Positions 36,040 to 45,598 are shown, counted from the stretch's first letter. The stretch: DNA of 64,000 bases from Luminiphilus sp051201685 (GCF_051201685.1 NZ_CP179213.1:3286001-3350000); one strand, 5' to 3'. Numbers and translations: made by a program. The notes: generated by a model from the letters alone, not told the origin.

Positions 36040-36344
36040 CAAACACCGACGCTTTTATCGGTACTTTGGACGCCGCTACGGGCAGTGTTCAGCCGCAGAG
36101 GATTAAACGTGATCGGCGGCATCAGATTCGTGGTTGCACCTATTTGGGCTGCTTTCATAGCGCCAGCCCTGCGGCATGTACCGCGAAGAAAAACACAGCA
36201 GAAATCCAAAGGTTGTTCCTCTTGAAACCGTCGCCGGTCCGCAACTCTTGGACATCTAATTTTCGAATGTTTATCCACCTCAAAGTTTAGTAGCCCAAAG
36301 CCTACCAGAACATACTCAAGGGACACACCAAAGTAACCCGATGC
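36040..36344. other. 305-bp intergenic region, nothing recognised
   Basis: Between the histidine kinase start and the end of the serine hydrolase gene, both minus strand. It must carry the kinase promoter. I see no supported coding sequence, hairpin with T-run or clear palindrome. Confidence 0.5.
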
Positions 36345-37586
36345 TTAGCGGCTATCAATAACAGCTTGAATCAGTGGAATTATCGTTTGTCGAACCAAAT
36401 CAACGGGTGCGCCGGCATCCTCCCTTGAATAATCATCAATGGCGATGTAGCCCCCAATACCACGCTCAACATCAATAAAACTAATCGCACCAAAAGCCCC
36501 AGGATCGTCATATACACCGGGATTATCTGAAGAAATCCACCAACCCATGCCGTAAGGCGTAGGGTTTATCGATACCACACCGCCTCGATCAACCCGCATA
36601 CGATCGAGTGCCGTCTGACTGAGGACTTGCTGATCGCCACAGAAACCACCGTTGAGGTGTACCTGAAGTAATTTGGCATAATCGGCGAGATTGGTGATGG
36701 CCCCGCCGCCAATATGTGGATTGCTTTGTCCCGGCAGGCTCTCAACGGTGCCGTTGAAACTGGAGATACCTAAATTGAGCTCTTGCCAGGGATTGCCAAA
36801 AGTAAACACCTCGAGGCCACAGGGCACCCCCAAGTATTGATCGACCAGCTGATTCCAAGTGGTATTGGCCGCCACCGAGGCAGTAACGCCCGCCGCTTGC
36901 CATTGGCTGCCACCATAGTCAAAGCTATCCCCCGCGGGCTGACTCGCCGCAAGCTCGTTAGTTAATAGCTGCTGTCCGCAGGCCTCAAATTCGACAAAGT
37001 CGGAGGCGGCAAAGGTGCAAAGATGATTGAGGTCCTCCAGCGTCTGCCCAAATGGATTCCCGTAACTATTAAGTGCTGAGAGGCCCGGTATACCTGTCGT
37101 ATTGCTAACCATTTGAACAATAGTCCGGTCGGTATAAACGCCCTCGTAGGGCAATATCGTACTGACCGGCTGGTCCACAGAAAACGAGACGCTAGAATCC
37201 TCATCAAGGGCGAGCAGGGTCATTACCGCAGGCACTTTGCTGGTTGACGCCAACATCACTACGAGATCTTCAGTGTGGTCGCCAAACGTTTCCGTATGCA
37301 ATGTCGCTTTGGCATCAACCACAACGTAACTGATGCCATCAAAAACCGCACTGTCATCGATAAAAGACTGAAAGGCACCGTCAACCTCAGAAAAATCAAG
37401 TCCGGCTATGGGCGGTTGCTCATTACTTGGTTCACCTTGCACACCAACGCGCAAGCTTTGCACTTGACTCAGGAGTGCGGAAAAAAAACTGCTGGCGGCT
37501 GACGCCGAATTTGCCATTGCCAGCAGAGCAACTATGAGTGCGAAGAAACTGCGCCGGATTAGCCAAGGTAGAGCCCTCAGAACCAT
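36345..37586 (-). CDS. Exported beta-lactamase-fold serine hydrolase
   Basis: 413 residues with a signal peptide (about 1-30, LIVALLAMANSASA). The nucleophile motif S-x-x-K is S114-T-S-K117 in MLASTSKVPA, and YGGSQWQAAG supplies the tyrosine of the second motif, in the Y-x-N position but without the Asn. This is the class C beta-lactamase/esterase (Pfam Beta-lactamase) family; the changed second motif argues for an esterase or peptidase rather than a true beta-lactamase. AAAGGAAA precedes the ATG. It lies 63 bp after an MFS gene on the same strand and may be co-transcribed. Confidence 0.85.
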   Translation of the reverse strand: MVLRALPWLIRRSFFALIVALLAMANSASAASSFFSALLSQVQSLRVGVQGEPSNEQPPIAGLDFSEVDGAFQSFIDDSAVFDGISYVVVDAKATLHTETFGDHTEDLVVMLASTSKVPAVMTLLALDEDSSVSFSVDQPVSTILPYEGVYTDRTIVQMVSNTTGIPGLSALNSYGNPFGQTLEDLNHLCTFAASDFVEFEACGQQLLTNELAASQPAGDSFDYGGSQWQAAGVTASVAANTTWNQLVDQYLGVPCGLEVFTFGNPWQELNLGISSFNGTVESLPGQSNPHIGGGAITNLADYAKLLQVHLNGGFCGDQQVLSQTALDRMRVDRGGVVSINPTPYGMGWWISSDNPGVYDDPGAFGAISFIDVERGIGGYIAIDDYSREDAGAPVDLVRQTIIPLIQAVIDSR

Positions 37587-37649
37587 GCTTTTTTTCCTTT
37601 AAGCTGAGTGAATAAAATGTTTCGCTGCCTGCGTAACTGTCGCTAGCTT

Positions 37650-38975
37650 TTAATCGGGAGCTGCTGCCAAATCTTCACGAACATGGCGAGCCGCCATCAC
37701 GTAGTGAAAACAGGACCAACAGATTGCCAGTGGCACCAAAATAAATAACGCGTACCGCAGAGACTCAACACCGTAGCTAGGCTGAAGTAAGTCGCTGAGC
37801 AAGCCCACCGAGGAAGGACCCGCACCCAGCCCAATGATGTTTAGGATGAAAAACAAAATTGCCGAGGCAAGGGCACGCATTTTCAAACCCACTAAACCGT
37901 GCACAGTGGCGATAGTTGCGCCCAAATACGCGTTGGCAAGTATGCCGGGCACAATCAGCATCATCAGCGCAAAATAAGGATCAGAGGTCAGATAAATACC
38001 AAACTGAAAGGGCAAGGAAATTAAGCAAGCCACCGCGGGCATCCACATGTACCAACGCTTGTCACGCTTGCCCAGACGGTCAGCAATGACACCGGAGCTG
38101 AATACACCAATAGCACCACCGACACCAATAACCAGTGCCAGCCAAGTACCCAGCTCCCCGGTGGGCATTTGGTAGCTGCGAATCATATAAGACGCCACCC
38201 AGTTAGCGACGCTGTAACCCGCGAAGGCGTTCATTGCGGCACCCATAGCCATGTGGCGAAAAGAACGGCGCTGCCAAAGTAAGGCAATAACAGTTTTTAT
38301 AGAAACGTTACCCTCTGCAACTTTGCGCTTTTCATTGAGCCCTCGAATCGGCTCTGCCATGGTGAACCGCACCAGTAGTGCGAGTAGCACACCGGGAACC
38401 CCCACGATCATAAACGCGACCCGCCAGCCGAAATATTCGTTAAGCCAGCCGCCAAATAAAAAGCCAAACAAGATGCCGAAACTTACCCCTGTCGAGTAAA
38501 AGCCCAGCGCACCGGCCCGAGACTCGGGAGGGAAAATGTCAGAAATCATTGAGTGCGAGGGGGGGCTGCCACCGGCCTCACCAACCCCAACACCAATTCT
38601 AGCGAGCAACAACTGCCAGTAGTTTTGAGCGAAACCGCTAATCGCGGTCATGAAGCTCCAGATAAACAGCGATAGCGAGACAATATTGCGACGATTACTG
38701 CGGTCGGCCCAGCTTGCAATAGGCAGCCCCGCTGTTACATAAAACACCGCAAAAGCGAACCCGGTTAACAATCCCAGCTGTGCATCACTGAGCAACAAAT
38801 CCGCCTTAATGGACTCCTGCAAAATGGCTAAGAGTTGACGGTCGATAAAATTGAAGCTGTACACCACGGTCAAAGTACCCAAGGCGTAATAGGCCGCTTT
38901 GGGGGTTTTATAGGGGTTGTGTTCACCGCTGGATTGCTGATGACTTGAAGTGCCGCTGGCTGGACCATCTGCCAT
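37650..38975 (-). CDS. Spinster-like MFS transporter
   Basis: 441 residues and about twelve helices. The pattern YSFNFIDRQLLAILQESIK, GLPIASWADRSNRRN and ARIGVGVGEAGGSPPSHSMI is that of the Spinster/'MFS_1 hexuronate-like' group common in marine and aromatic-degrading bacteria. Substrate unknown. The frame extends to 39008; I take ATG 38975. Divergent from the DmdA-like gene, with a 7-bp tandem repeat in the shared 205-bp promoter region. Confidence 0.85.
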   Translation of the reverse strand: MADGPASGTSSHQQSSGEHNPYKTPKAAYYALGTLTVVYSFNFIDRQLLAILQESIKADLLLSDAQLGLLTGFAFAVFYVTAGLPIASWADRSNRRNIVSLSLFIWSFMTAISGFAQNYWQLLLARIGVGVGEAGGSPPSHSMISDIFPPESRAGALGFYSTGVSFGILFGFLFGGWLNEYFGWRVAFMIVGVPGVLLALLVRFTMAEPIRGLNEKRKVAEGNVSIKTVIALLWQRRSFRHMAMGAAMNAFAGYSVANWVASYMIRSYQMPTGELGTWLALVIGVGGAIGVFSSGVIADRLGKRDKRWYMWMPAVACLISLPFQFGIYLTSDPYFALMMLIVPGILANAYLGATIATVHGLVGLKMRALASAILFFILNIIGLGAGPSSVGLLSDLLQPSYGVESLRYALFILVPLAICWSCFHYVMAARHVREDLAAAPD

Positions 38976-39045
38976 AAAATATCCCGTAATTAGCTGGGTG
39001 CCCCGCATCCGTGAGGATCCGAGACACGCTGATTTTTATTGTTAA

Positions 39046-39073
39046 TGCCTATTGCCTATTGCCTATTGCCTAA
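39046..39073 (+). repeat. Four-copy 7-bp tandem repeat
   Basis: TGCCTAT occurs three times in a row, and a fourth copy differs in its last base (TGCCTAA). It lies in the divergent promoter between the Spinster-like MFS and DmdA-like genes. Repeat number could change by slippage and alter promoter spacing. Confidence 0.85.
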
Positions 39074-39180
39074 AAGCGGCATTTTTACCTGACTGCAGTT
39101 CAAAATTTGATCGACAAAACGCTTTCACGCAGATCAATATCCACCGAATAAAAATCAAGATGCAGGCGGAGTACCTTACG

Positions 39181-40329
39181 ATGAAAGCAGCCGGAAACCC
39201 ACCCCTGATTACACTGGGGCCACGAGTGCGAAAGTCCCCCTTTTACGATGCGACTGTCGCGGCAGGGGCTGGCGTATTTACGATTTATAATCACATGTAT
39301 ATGCCCTCAAGCTATGGCGACACGCTGTCGGAATACTGGTCAATTGTTGAGGGTGTCAGTCTCTGGGATGTTTCCGCGGAGCGGCAAATTGAAATCAGTG
39401 GCCCCGATGCCGCCGCCTTTACCCAGTTGTTAACACCCAGAGATATAGACAATTGCCCGGTGGGACGCTGCCGCTACGTGATCTTCCTTGACGAAAATGC
39501 CGGCATCGTTAACGACGCGGTCCTGTTTCGCTTGGAAGAAAATCGATTCTGGCTGTCACCGGGAGATGGCGACGTTCTGCTTTGGGCCAAGGCGGCCGCC
39601 GCCATGAGCGATCTTGATGTCACCGTGCACGAGCCCGATGCATCGCCGCTGCAGCTACAAGGCCCCCTCGCCCCCCGAGTGGCGCACAAGTTATTTGGTG
39701 ATATCGCTACGGACTTAGGCTACTACCAGTTTCGAGAGGTGACCTTGCAGGGTATCCCACTAGTGCTCAGCCGAACCGGCTGGAGTGGAGAGTTGGGGTA
39801 CGAGCTAATCTTACAAGATGCCCAGCGAGGCACTGAGCTTTGGGATTTGTGCATGGCGGCGGGCGCAGAGTTTGACATTAAGCCGGCCTGCCCTTCGTTA
39901 GCGCGCAGCATGGAAGGCGGGCTTTTGTCCTACTGCTCTGATATCACCATCGCCGACAACCCCTTCACCATAGGCATGGATCGACTGCTCGATATCGATA
40001 AATCCTTTGACTATATCGGCAAGGCAGCCCTGCAAAAAATAGCGAAGGAGGGCACATCGCGACGATTGGTAGGCGCTAATTTTCAGGGTGAGCCCGTGCG
40101 ACCTAATGAACACTTTTTACCGGTAAGTGTGACAGGGCGCATTGCGGGCCACTTAACGCGCTGCGTTTATTCGCCGCGGCTGAAGCACAACATAGCTCTC
40201 GTCAATCTTCCTACTGAGTATGCCGAACCCGGTACTGCTATTGAACTGCATCTGCCCGAGGGTATTCGCGAGGCCGAGGTCGTTGCTTTACCTTGGTTCC
40301 CCGCGGAGAAAAAAATACCCACTTGGTAA
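39181..40329 (+). CDS. DmdA-like demethylase of the GcvT family
   Basis: 382 residues. Large parts follow the dimethylsulfoniopropionate demethylase DmdA: TIYNHMYMPSSYGDTLSEYW, LWDVSAERQIEISGPDAAAF, RDIDNCPVGRCRYVIFLDEN, and MEGGLLSYCSDITIADNPF. DmdA moves a methyl group from DMSP to tetrahydrofolate. However, where DmdA has the SGWSKQGGYE type of motif, this protein has SRTGWSGELGYEL, as in GcvT-type proteins, so a different methylated substrate is possible. The frame is open from 39052; GGAG 9 bases before ATG 39181 sets the start. No DMSP lyase or DmdBCD gene is nearby. Confidence 0.78.
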   Translation: MKAAGNPPLITLGPRVRKSPFYDATVAAGAGVFTIYNHMYMPSSYGDTLSEYWSIVEGVSLWDVSAERQIEISGPDAAAFTQLLTPRDIDNCPVGRCRYVIFLDENAGIVNDAVLFRLEENRFWLSPGDGDVLLWAKAAAAMSDLDVTVHEPDASPLQLQGPLAPRVAHKLFGDIATDLGYYQFREVTLQGIPLVLSRTGWSGELGYELILQDAQRGTELWDLCMAAGAEFDIKPACPSLARSMEGGLLSYCSDITIADNPFTIGMDRLLDIDKSFDYIGKAALQKIAKEGTSRRLVGANFQGEPVRPNEHFLPVSVTGRIAGHLTRCVYSPRLKHNIALVNLPTEYAEPGTAIELHLPEGIREAEVVALPWFPAEKKIPTW

Positions 40330-40450
40330 GCAAGATTGGATTCCCGTCGCAGTGTTGGTCAGGGGACTTCACTTTAATGATGTAAAAGTTTTACGCGAGC
40401 ACATCTGTTACTTTCGCACGAAGATGTTTTTTCAAGAAGAGGGCTCCGTT

Positions 40451-41677
40451 ATGCCAAGGCCATTTAACAAGCGGCGATTAGGCTTCTACGTCAGTTTACC
40501 CGCCGTACTTTGGGCTCTGAGTTCAGCTACCCCGCTTGCTGCCGAGCCTGACCGTGCGCGAGCCTTAGGAATTCCATTTGCAGGCGACCCAGGACCCCTC
40601 AATGGCATCACCGATGTCATGGGTGTCGAGGTAGGTCACAAAACGCTGATATCCGGCGAAGGCCCACTAGAACGCGGTGTCGGCCCCATCCGCACAGGGG
40701 TAACCGTCATTCACCCTAGGGGAAAAACCAGTACCGAAGGTGTTTACGGCGGCTGGTTTACCCTCAACGCCTCGGGGGAGATGACCGGCACCACTTGGCT
40801 TGAAGAACGGGGTCTAATCGATGGCCCGATAGGAATCACCAACACTCATAGTGTTGGTGTCGTTCGAGATGCGTTCGTAGGCTGGATGGTTGATCAACAA
40901 TGGCCCGCACTATGGCACGCACCGATCGTTGCTGAAACCTACGATGGTGCGCTGAATGACATTAATGGCCAGCACGTTAAATCCACTCATGTATTTAGCG
41001 CGCTTGCAGCAGCTAACGCTGGGCCGGTATTAGAGGGTGCTGTGGGTGGCGGCACTGGCATGGTGTGCAATGGATTCAAGGGCGGCATAGGCACCGCTTC
41101 TCGAATCGTATCGGTGGCAGACCAGTCGTATGTTGTCGGTGTTCTTGTGCAGTGCAATTACAACTGGGGCGGGAAGAGTCTGCGTCTGGGTGATCAATGG
41201 GTCTCTGAGAAGCTACCCGTAGGCGAGCATTGCTACACCGACGCCGGGATAACCCCCCAAAATCCCTGGTTCCCTTATTGCAGTGGTGCTGACCTAGATA
41301 AAGACAGTCCCACTCGGGACGGGTCAATTATCGTTGTGGTAGCAACCGATGCACCGATATTGCCGCACCAGTTAAATCGATTAGCAAAGCGACCAGCACT
41401 AGCTCTGGGACGACTCGGTGCTATAAGCAACCCGGGGTCCGGTGATATTTTTCTCGCTTTTTCTACGGGCAATGCCGGGGCCATTAATGAGGATCAATTT
41501 AACAAGGTTGAGCAATTTCCCAACAACGCACTCGACACATTATTTCGTGGAACGGTTCAAGCTACGGAAGAGGCCATCGTCAACGCCATGGTTGCAGCAG
41601 ACACTGTGACGGGAGCTGATGGACTCAGAGTACACAGGTTGCCCCACGACGAGGTTCGCAAGCTGTTCTCCCAATAA
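40451..41677 (+). CDS. Exported P1-family (DmpA-type) aminopeptidase
   Basis: 408 residues from ATG 40451 (GAGGG 8 bases upstream; the frame is open to 40220, inside the previous gene). A signal peptide covers about residues 1-32 (ending TPLAAEP). DmpA-type N-terminal nucleophile hydrolases cut themselves at a Gly-Ser bond; here G291-S292 in RDGSIIVVVATDAP is exactly that site, followed by LALGRLGAISNPGSGDI. Substrates are small peptides, D-amino-acid or beta-aminopeptides. It lies downstream of the DmdA-like gene by 121 bp; a link is not evident. Confidence 0.88.
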   Translation: MPRPFNKRRLGFYVSLPAVLWALSSATPLAAEPDRARALGIPFAGDPGPLNGITDVMGVEVGHKTLISGEGPLERGVGPIRTGVTVIHPRGKTSTEGVYGGWFTLNASGEMTGTTWLEERGLIDGPIGITNTHSVGVVRDAFVGWMVDQQWPALWHAPIVAETYDGALNDINGQHVKSTHVFSALAAANAGPVLEGAVGGGTGMVCNGFKGGIGTASRIVSVADQSYVVGVLVQCNYNWGGKSLRLGDQWVSEKLPVGEHCYTDAGITPQNPWFPYCSGADLDKDSPTRDGSIIVVVATDAPILPHQLNRLAKRPALALGRLGAISNPGSGDIFLAFSTGNAGAINEDQFNKVEQFPNNALDTLFRGTVQATEEAIVNAMVAADTVTGADGLRVHRLPHDEVRKLFSQ

Positions 41678-41766
41678 AAAGCCATTGAACTCGGAAGCCT
41701 ATCAGCCCTTCTCGCAGCTCACCAAACTCACTAAATCAAAGTTTAGGGCTACAGGACATTGCAGCG

Positions 41767-43497
41767 CTAGCGATTACTGATCCAAAGAGATTGGTAGGGC
41801 GTCAAAAAAATCGTGGGTATGGCAGCGTCCAGTGTTTGCCCTGAAATAAGATCATGCCAGTCGTCAGTGACAATTAAATTTAAGGCTGCTACAGATAGCG
41901 TTTGAGTCTGGTCACTCATGTTATAAATACAAAAAATACTCTGACGGCGGTCGGCGCTCTGACGCCAGAATCCAAATAGCGAATCGCCAAGATGCAACGT
42001 AAATTGGGTGGCATTAGGGTGAAAAGCGCCCTGCTTCTTCCGCAGCTGAATTAACTTTTGCAGCGATATAAAAACACGATGATGTATGGATTCGGTGTCT
42101 TCAAGCGCTGCCGTTAGTTCATGCAACGGCCACTGATGCCGATTGATTGATCGATTGTGGCCCGTATGAAGAACGCGCTCCATATCGTTGCAAGTACCCA
42201 GCAGCGAATGAAGGTAAAACACGGGTATACCTTCAAGGCCCAGCATAATGGCATGTGCACAAACAAACCGTTCTATACCTAAATCATCAGCGCCATTAAC
42301 GGTGCCGCTCAACGCATCAATCAAAGCTATGTTGACTTCGTAGGGCCGGCTTTCACCCTCATCAACCTGACGTCGAGAAATTAAACCTCCAAAGCCCTCA
42401 AGAGCGATAACCATCTGCTCAAGCTCACTTTGACTAAGCAACCCTTCTGCGGGCCTCAACCCAATCCCATCGTGGGACGCAATAAAGTTAAAGTAGGTCG
42501 TACCTTCCTCAGCGGGAGGCATGCTCATCATCCATGCTCGTAAATATTGACTGCTGCCTGTAAGTAACCCGTGAATGAGCAACGGAGGCAGCGAAAAATT
42601 ATAAATGGCATGGGCTTCGTCGGCTTGACCGAAGTAGGACAGATTTTCAGTGTTAGGCACGTTAGTTTCGGTAATTACAATCGCATCTGATTGTGCACAT
42701 TCAATGAGGGCTCGAAATAGCCTCACAACCTCATGGGTCTGCGGCAGATTGATACAACTGGATCCAGAAATTTTCCATAGGAAAGCCACGGCATCCAGCC
42801 GAAAAATACGCACCCCTGCATCGAGGAGCTGACGAATAATGCTGGAAAACTCCTCAACAACTGCCGGGTTTTGAAAGTCAAAATCGACTTGATCGGCGCT
42901 AAAAGTACACCAAACGGCCTGACTACCCTCCTCTGTTAGTACGGTTTCCAATAGGGCACTAGTGCGAGGTCGAACGACCTGCGAAGCATCAAAATTATCA
43001 GGCGGCACAAAAAAATAGTCAGCACCCGGATGTATGCCTCGACGAAAATTTTCAAACCAAAACGAACGGCTCGAGCAGTGGTTAAGTACAAGGTCTGCCA
43101 TCAACCGGTAATCAACGGCAATGCGAGTAAGGTCTGGCCAGTCTCCCAGCGATTCGTTGACACTGGAATAGTCTAAAACCGCGAAACCATCATCTGAAGT
43201 CCAGGGATGAAAGGGCAGGATGTGCACCCATGAAATCGTAGTTCCAATACGCTGGTTGATAAAGTTATGTAATACCTGAAGAGGTTTTTGCTCAGCAGAC
43301 TGAATAGAATCGCCGTAGGTGATGAGTGCTACATCAGTCTCATCCCATAAATTTCTGTGGCATACCGGCGGGATCTGCTCAGGCGTTAGGCGCATGGCCG
43401 CAAGCAGCTTATTTCGCCATTCGGTAAGCGCTTTGCGACCGAGACGGTCACCATAAAGCTTAGTCAGATGCGTATCGACCCGTTGGGATAAATTCAT
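41767..43497 (-). CDS. GH13_18 sucrose-phosphorylase-like enzyme, probable glucosylglycerate phosphorylase
   Basis: 576-residue TIM-barrel enzyme with catalytic nucleophile D235 (FRLDAVAF), acid/base E277 (VITETNVP) and stabiliser D343 (IASHDGIG). LPFHPWTSDDGFAVLDY is a landmark of the GH13_18 phosphorylases. Subfamily members cleave sucrose, glucosylglycerol or glucosylglycerate with phosphate to glucose-1-phosphate. It lies 9 bp downstream of a GpgS-type synthase in a three-gene operon, so glucosylglycerate is the likely substrate: the cell can recycle the solute it makes. Sucrose phosphorylase is the main alternative. Confidence 0.88.
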   Translation of the reverse strand: MNLSQRVDTHLTKLYGDRLGRKALTEWRNKLLAAMRLTPEQIPPVCHRNLWDETDVALITYGDSIQSAEQKPLQVLHNFINQRIGTTISWVHILPFHPWTSDDGFAVLDYSSVNESLGDWPDLTRIAVDYRLMADLVLNHCSSRSFWFENFRRGIHPGADYFFVPPDNFDASQVVRPRTSALLETVLTEEGSQAVWCTFSADQVDFDFQNPAVVEEFSSIIRQLLDAGVRIFRLDAVAFLWKISGSSCINLPQTHEVVRLFRALIECAQSDAIVITETNVPNTENLSYFGQADEAHAIYNFSLPPLLIHGLLTGSSQYLRAWMMSMPPAEEGTTYFNFIASHDGIGLRPAEGLLSQSELEQMVIALEGFGGLISRRQVDEGESRPYEVNIALIDALSGTVNGADDLGIERFVCAHAIMLGLEGIPVFYLHSLLGTCNDMERVLHTGHNRSINRHQWPLHELTAALEDTESIHHRVFISLQKLIQLRKKQGAFHPNATQFTLHLGDSLFGFWRQSADRRQSIFCIYNMSDQTQTLSVAALNLIVTDDWHDLISGQTLDAAIPTIFLTPYQSLWISNR

Positions 43498-43506
43498 TGC
43501 TAACGC

Positions 43507-44769
43507 TTAGGCGAGAGCCATCTTTGGGGGTATCGACACGAGGGGTGAATGAGAAAATTCCTTGTGGTCGGCCTCAACAGCATCTACCAACTGCTCAAAA
43601 ATATCTGGGATGGCACTGACCACTCGGTTCCATGTCGGAATAAATGGCGCATCCATGGGCTTCTCTAAAAAATGGCGACCCGCCTCCATAATGTTTTCAG
43701 CAAAAAGCTCAATAGCCGCTTCCTCACCGTTAATATCAAACTGCAGACCATTCATAATGGCGTCGTTACGATAGGCTTCAGTCAGATCAAGCGCGAGGCG
43801 ATAGTAGGTCGCCTTAACCGTTCGGAATGTTTCTTGATTAAAAACCGTGCCCTGAATCGCCAGCTTGCGGAAAATAGACTTGGCAATATCGGTAGACATC
43901 CGAGACAACCCTGCTGAAGGGTTATCTACAGATAAATCTTGGTGTTTGTGATCGTAGTTACCCGCAATATCGACCTGACAAATACGCTTGTTGTTATTGC
44001 TGCGATAGACCTCTGAAACAACACCGATTTCTAAACCCCAATCACTAGGCACTCTCAGGTCACTCAATGCATCTCGGCGAAATGCGAACTCTCCCGCCAA
44101 AATATAACGGTAGCTGTCGAGGTAGTTGAGGTAAGCCGATTCCCCCAGTACCTGTTTGAGGGCGCGAATCATAGGCGTCACCAAAAGCCTGCAGACCCGA
44201 CCGTTAATTTTGTTGTCGGCGATACGCGGGTAATAGCCTTTGCAAAATTCATAATTGAATAAGGGGTGCGCCATGGGGTATAGCAACCGAGCTAACAGGC
44301 TACGCTCGTAGGTCAAAATATCGCAGTCGTGGAGTGCCACCGCGTCCACCTTAGCAGTAGCCAACACATACCCCATGCAGTACCAAACATTTCTACCCTT
44401 ACCCAACTCTTTGGGTGCAAGGCCCGCGTCGGCGAGGCTCGCATCAAGGGCTTGAAGGCGAGGACCATCTTGCCAAAGCACGCGATGGTGCTGTGGCAGA
44501 TCGGAAAAAAACGATAACGCGTGACGATATTCGTCGGCGTTGGCACGATCAAGACCGATCACGATTTGCGACAGGTAAGGTACCTGCTTCAGCTCTTCCA
44601 AAATATTGGGTAATGCGGGAGTTGCGATCTCAGAATAAAGCGATGGCAATACCAAACCCAAGGGGCGCCGTTTGGCATGCTGAACAAGTTCCTGCTCTAG
44701 ACACGCTGTGGAACGCTCACCCAGATTGTGCAGCGTAGTGATGCTGCCGTTCTGATAAAAATCGGCCAT
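43507..44769 (-). CDS. gpgS: Glucosyl-3-phosphoglycerate synthase (GpgS-like)
   Basis: 420-residue GT-A glycosyltransferase (GT81 type) that makes glucosyl-3-phosphoglycerate from an NDP-glucose and 3-phosphoglycerate. Seen: LVLPSLYSEI at the nucleotide loop, GKGRN at 123-127, DxD metal site D148-C-D150 (LHDCDILTYE), GEFAFRRD, and a C-terminal GNYDHKHQ loop. GGAG/GAGAGG before ATG 44769 fixes the start; a TTG at 44787 is less likely. It overlaps the 3' end of the phosphatase gene by 53 bp. A mannosyl specificity (MpgS) is possible but the downstream phosphorylase favours glucose. Confidence 0.88.
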   Translation of the reverse strand: MADFYQNGSITTLHNLGERSTACLEQELVQHAKRRPLGLVLPSLYSEIATPALPNILEELKQVPYLSQIVIGLDRANADEYRHALSFFSDLPQHHRVLWQDGPRLQALDASLADAGLAPKELGKGRNVWYCMGYVLATAKVDAVALHDCDILTYERSLLARLLYPMAHPLFNYEFCKGYYPRIADNKINGRVCRLLVTPMIRALKQVLGESAYLNYLDSYRYILAGEFAFRRDALSDLRVPSDWGLEIGVVSEVYRSNNNKRICQVDIAGNYDHKHQDLSVDNPSAGLSRMSTDIAKSIFRKLAIQGTVFNQETFRTVKATYYRLALDLTEAYRNDAIMNGLQFDINGEEAAIELFAENIMEAGRHFLEKPMDAPFIPTWNRVVSAIPDIFEQLVDAVEADHKEFSHSPLVSIPPKMALA

Positions 44770-45598
44770 GCCCTCTCTCCTGATCAATAACCTTAATAAT
44801 GTGTTGAATTTCCTCTGCCCAACCCGCAGGTCCTTCTAACCTGCTGATGTAAAGCTTTGGGTGATTGTGAGGTTTAGGGGGTTCGTGAACAGGTGAACGA
44901 ACCACCAAAGCGTGGTCAGCAGCCTCGAGCAACTCAAGGTCGTTATTAGCGTCCCCGGCCGCAATGCTGATGGCATCAGCATATAAATCTCTGCAAATTT
45001 TTTGGTGCAGCCAACGCATGGCAGTGCCTTTTCCACCCCCTGCCAAGACATGCAAGAACCGCCCCCCTTCAACAACCTGCAAGCCAAGCTCAGCGGTTGC
45101 TTGTACGAAGCCAATGCGATCGGTTGCCGACCCCAGCCAGAGCAAGGCTTCACTGTAATGGCGAGCTTGGGCACGTCTCGCTGAAAACTCATCGAGGCCT
45201 GTCACAGCGCAAACTTGCCGCACCGACATATCGCTCAGTGCGTGAAACCGACCCGACCACTCCCCCGCCAAGCCGGCCAGAAGGCCGCGAATATATCCCC
45301 GAGATTTACCCAGCACGTGACACCAATATCCAGCAGCAGTTGCGGATCCTGTGGGGCGACTGAGCCCCCAGGTTTGCGGGACCCAGATGGCGGCTCCGTT
45401 TTCTACAACGAATGGCCCGTTGATTTCTAGGTCCTGACAAAGCAGCTGTACTTCAGCCTGCGTCTTACTCGTAACAGGGATAACTGGAATGCCACGAGCC
45501 AGAATGGCTTGAAGGACTGGTCCTGCTCGATCAAGTCCGTAGGTATCATGATCCAGTAGCGTGCCATCGAGGTCGGTGTAAATCACAGGGCAGCTCAC
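44717..45598 (-). CDS. Mannosyl/glucosyl-3-phosphoglycerate phosphatase, HAD family
   Basis: 293 residues from a GTG start. HAD motif I is D9-L-D11-G-T (YTDLDGTLLDHDTYG), motif II VTSKTQAEV, and motif IV GDANNDLELLEAADHALVV. This matches MPGP phosphatases, which release the sugar-glycerate. The GTG at 45598 has GAGGGG 6 bases upstream and overlaps an upstream short frame as GTGA. The longer frame begins with TTG at 45661. First main gene of the glucosylglycerate operon. Confidence 0.86.
   Translation of the reverse strand: MSCPVIYTDLDGTLLDHDTYGLDRAGPVLQAILARGIPVIPVTSKTQAEVQLLCQDLEINGPFVVENGAAIWVPQTWGLSRPTGSATAAGYWCHVLGKSRGYIRGLLAGLAGEWSGRFHALSDMSVRQVCAVTGLDEFSARRAQARHYSEALLWLGSATDRIGFVQATAELGLQVVEGGRFLHVLAGGGKGTAMRWLHQKICRDLYADAISIAAGDANNDLELLEAADHALVVRSPVHEPPKPHNHPKLYISRLEGPAGWAEEIQHIIKVIDQERGHGRFLSERQHHYAAQSG

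Noticed and set aside
36345..37586. Antibiotic-resistance beta-lactamase
   Set aside because: The second active-site motif lacks the usual Asn and no AmpR-like regulator is adjacent; an esterase or peptidase is more likely.
39052..39180. Longer N-terminus for the DmdA-like protein
   Set aside because: The extension is encoded across the 7-bp tandem repeat, has no family similarity, and a better ribosome site precedes the internal ATG at 39181.
40220..40450. N-terminal extension of the P1 peptidase
   Set aside because: It overlaps the DmdA-like gene, and a signal peptide with a good ribosome site begins at 40451.
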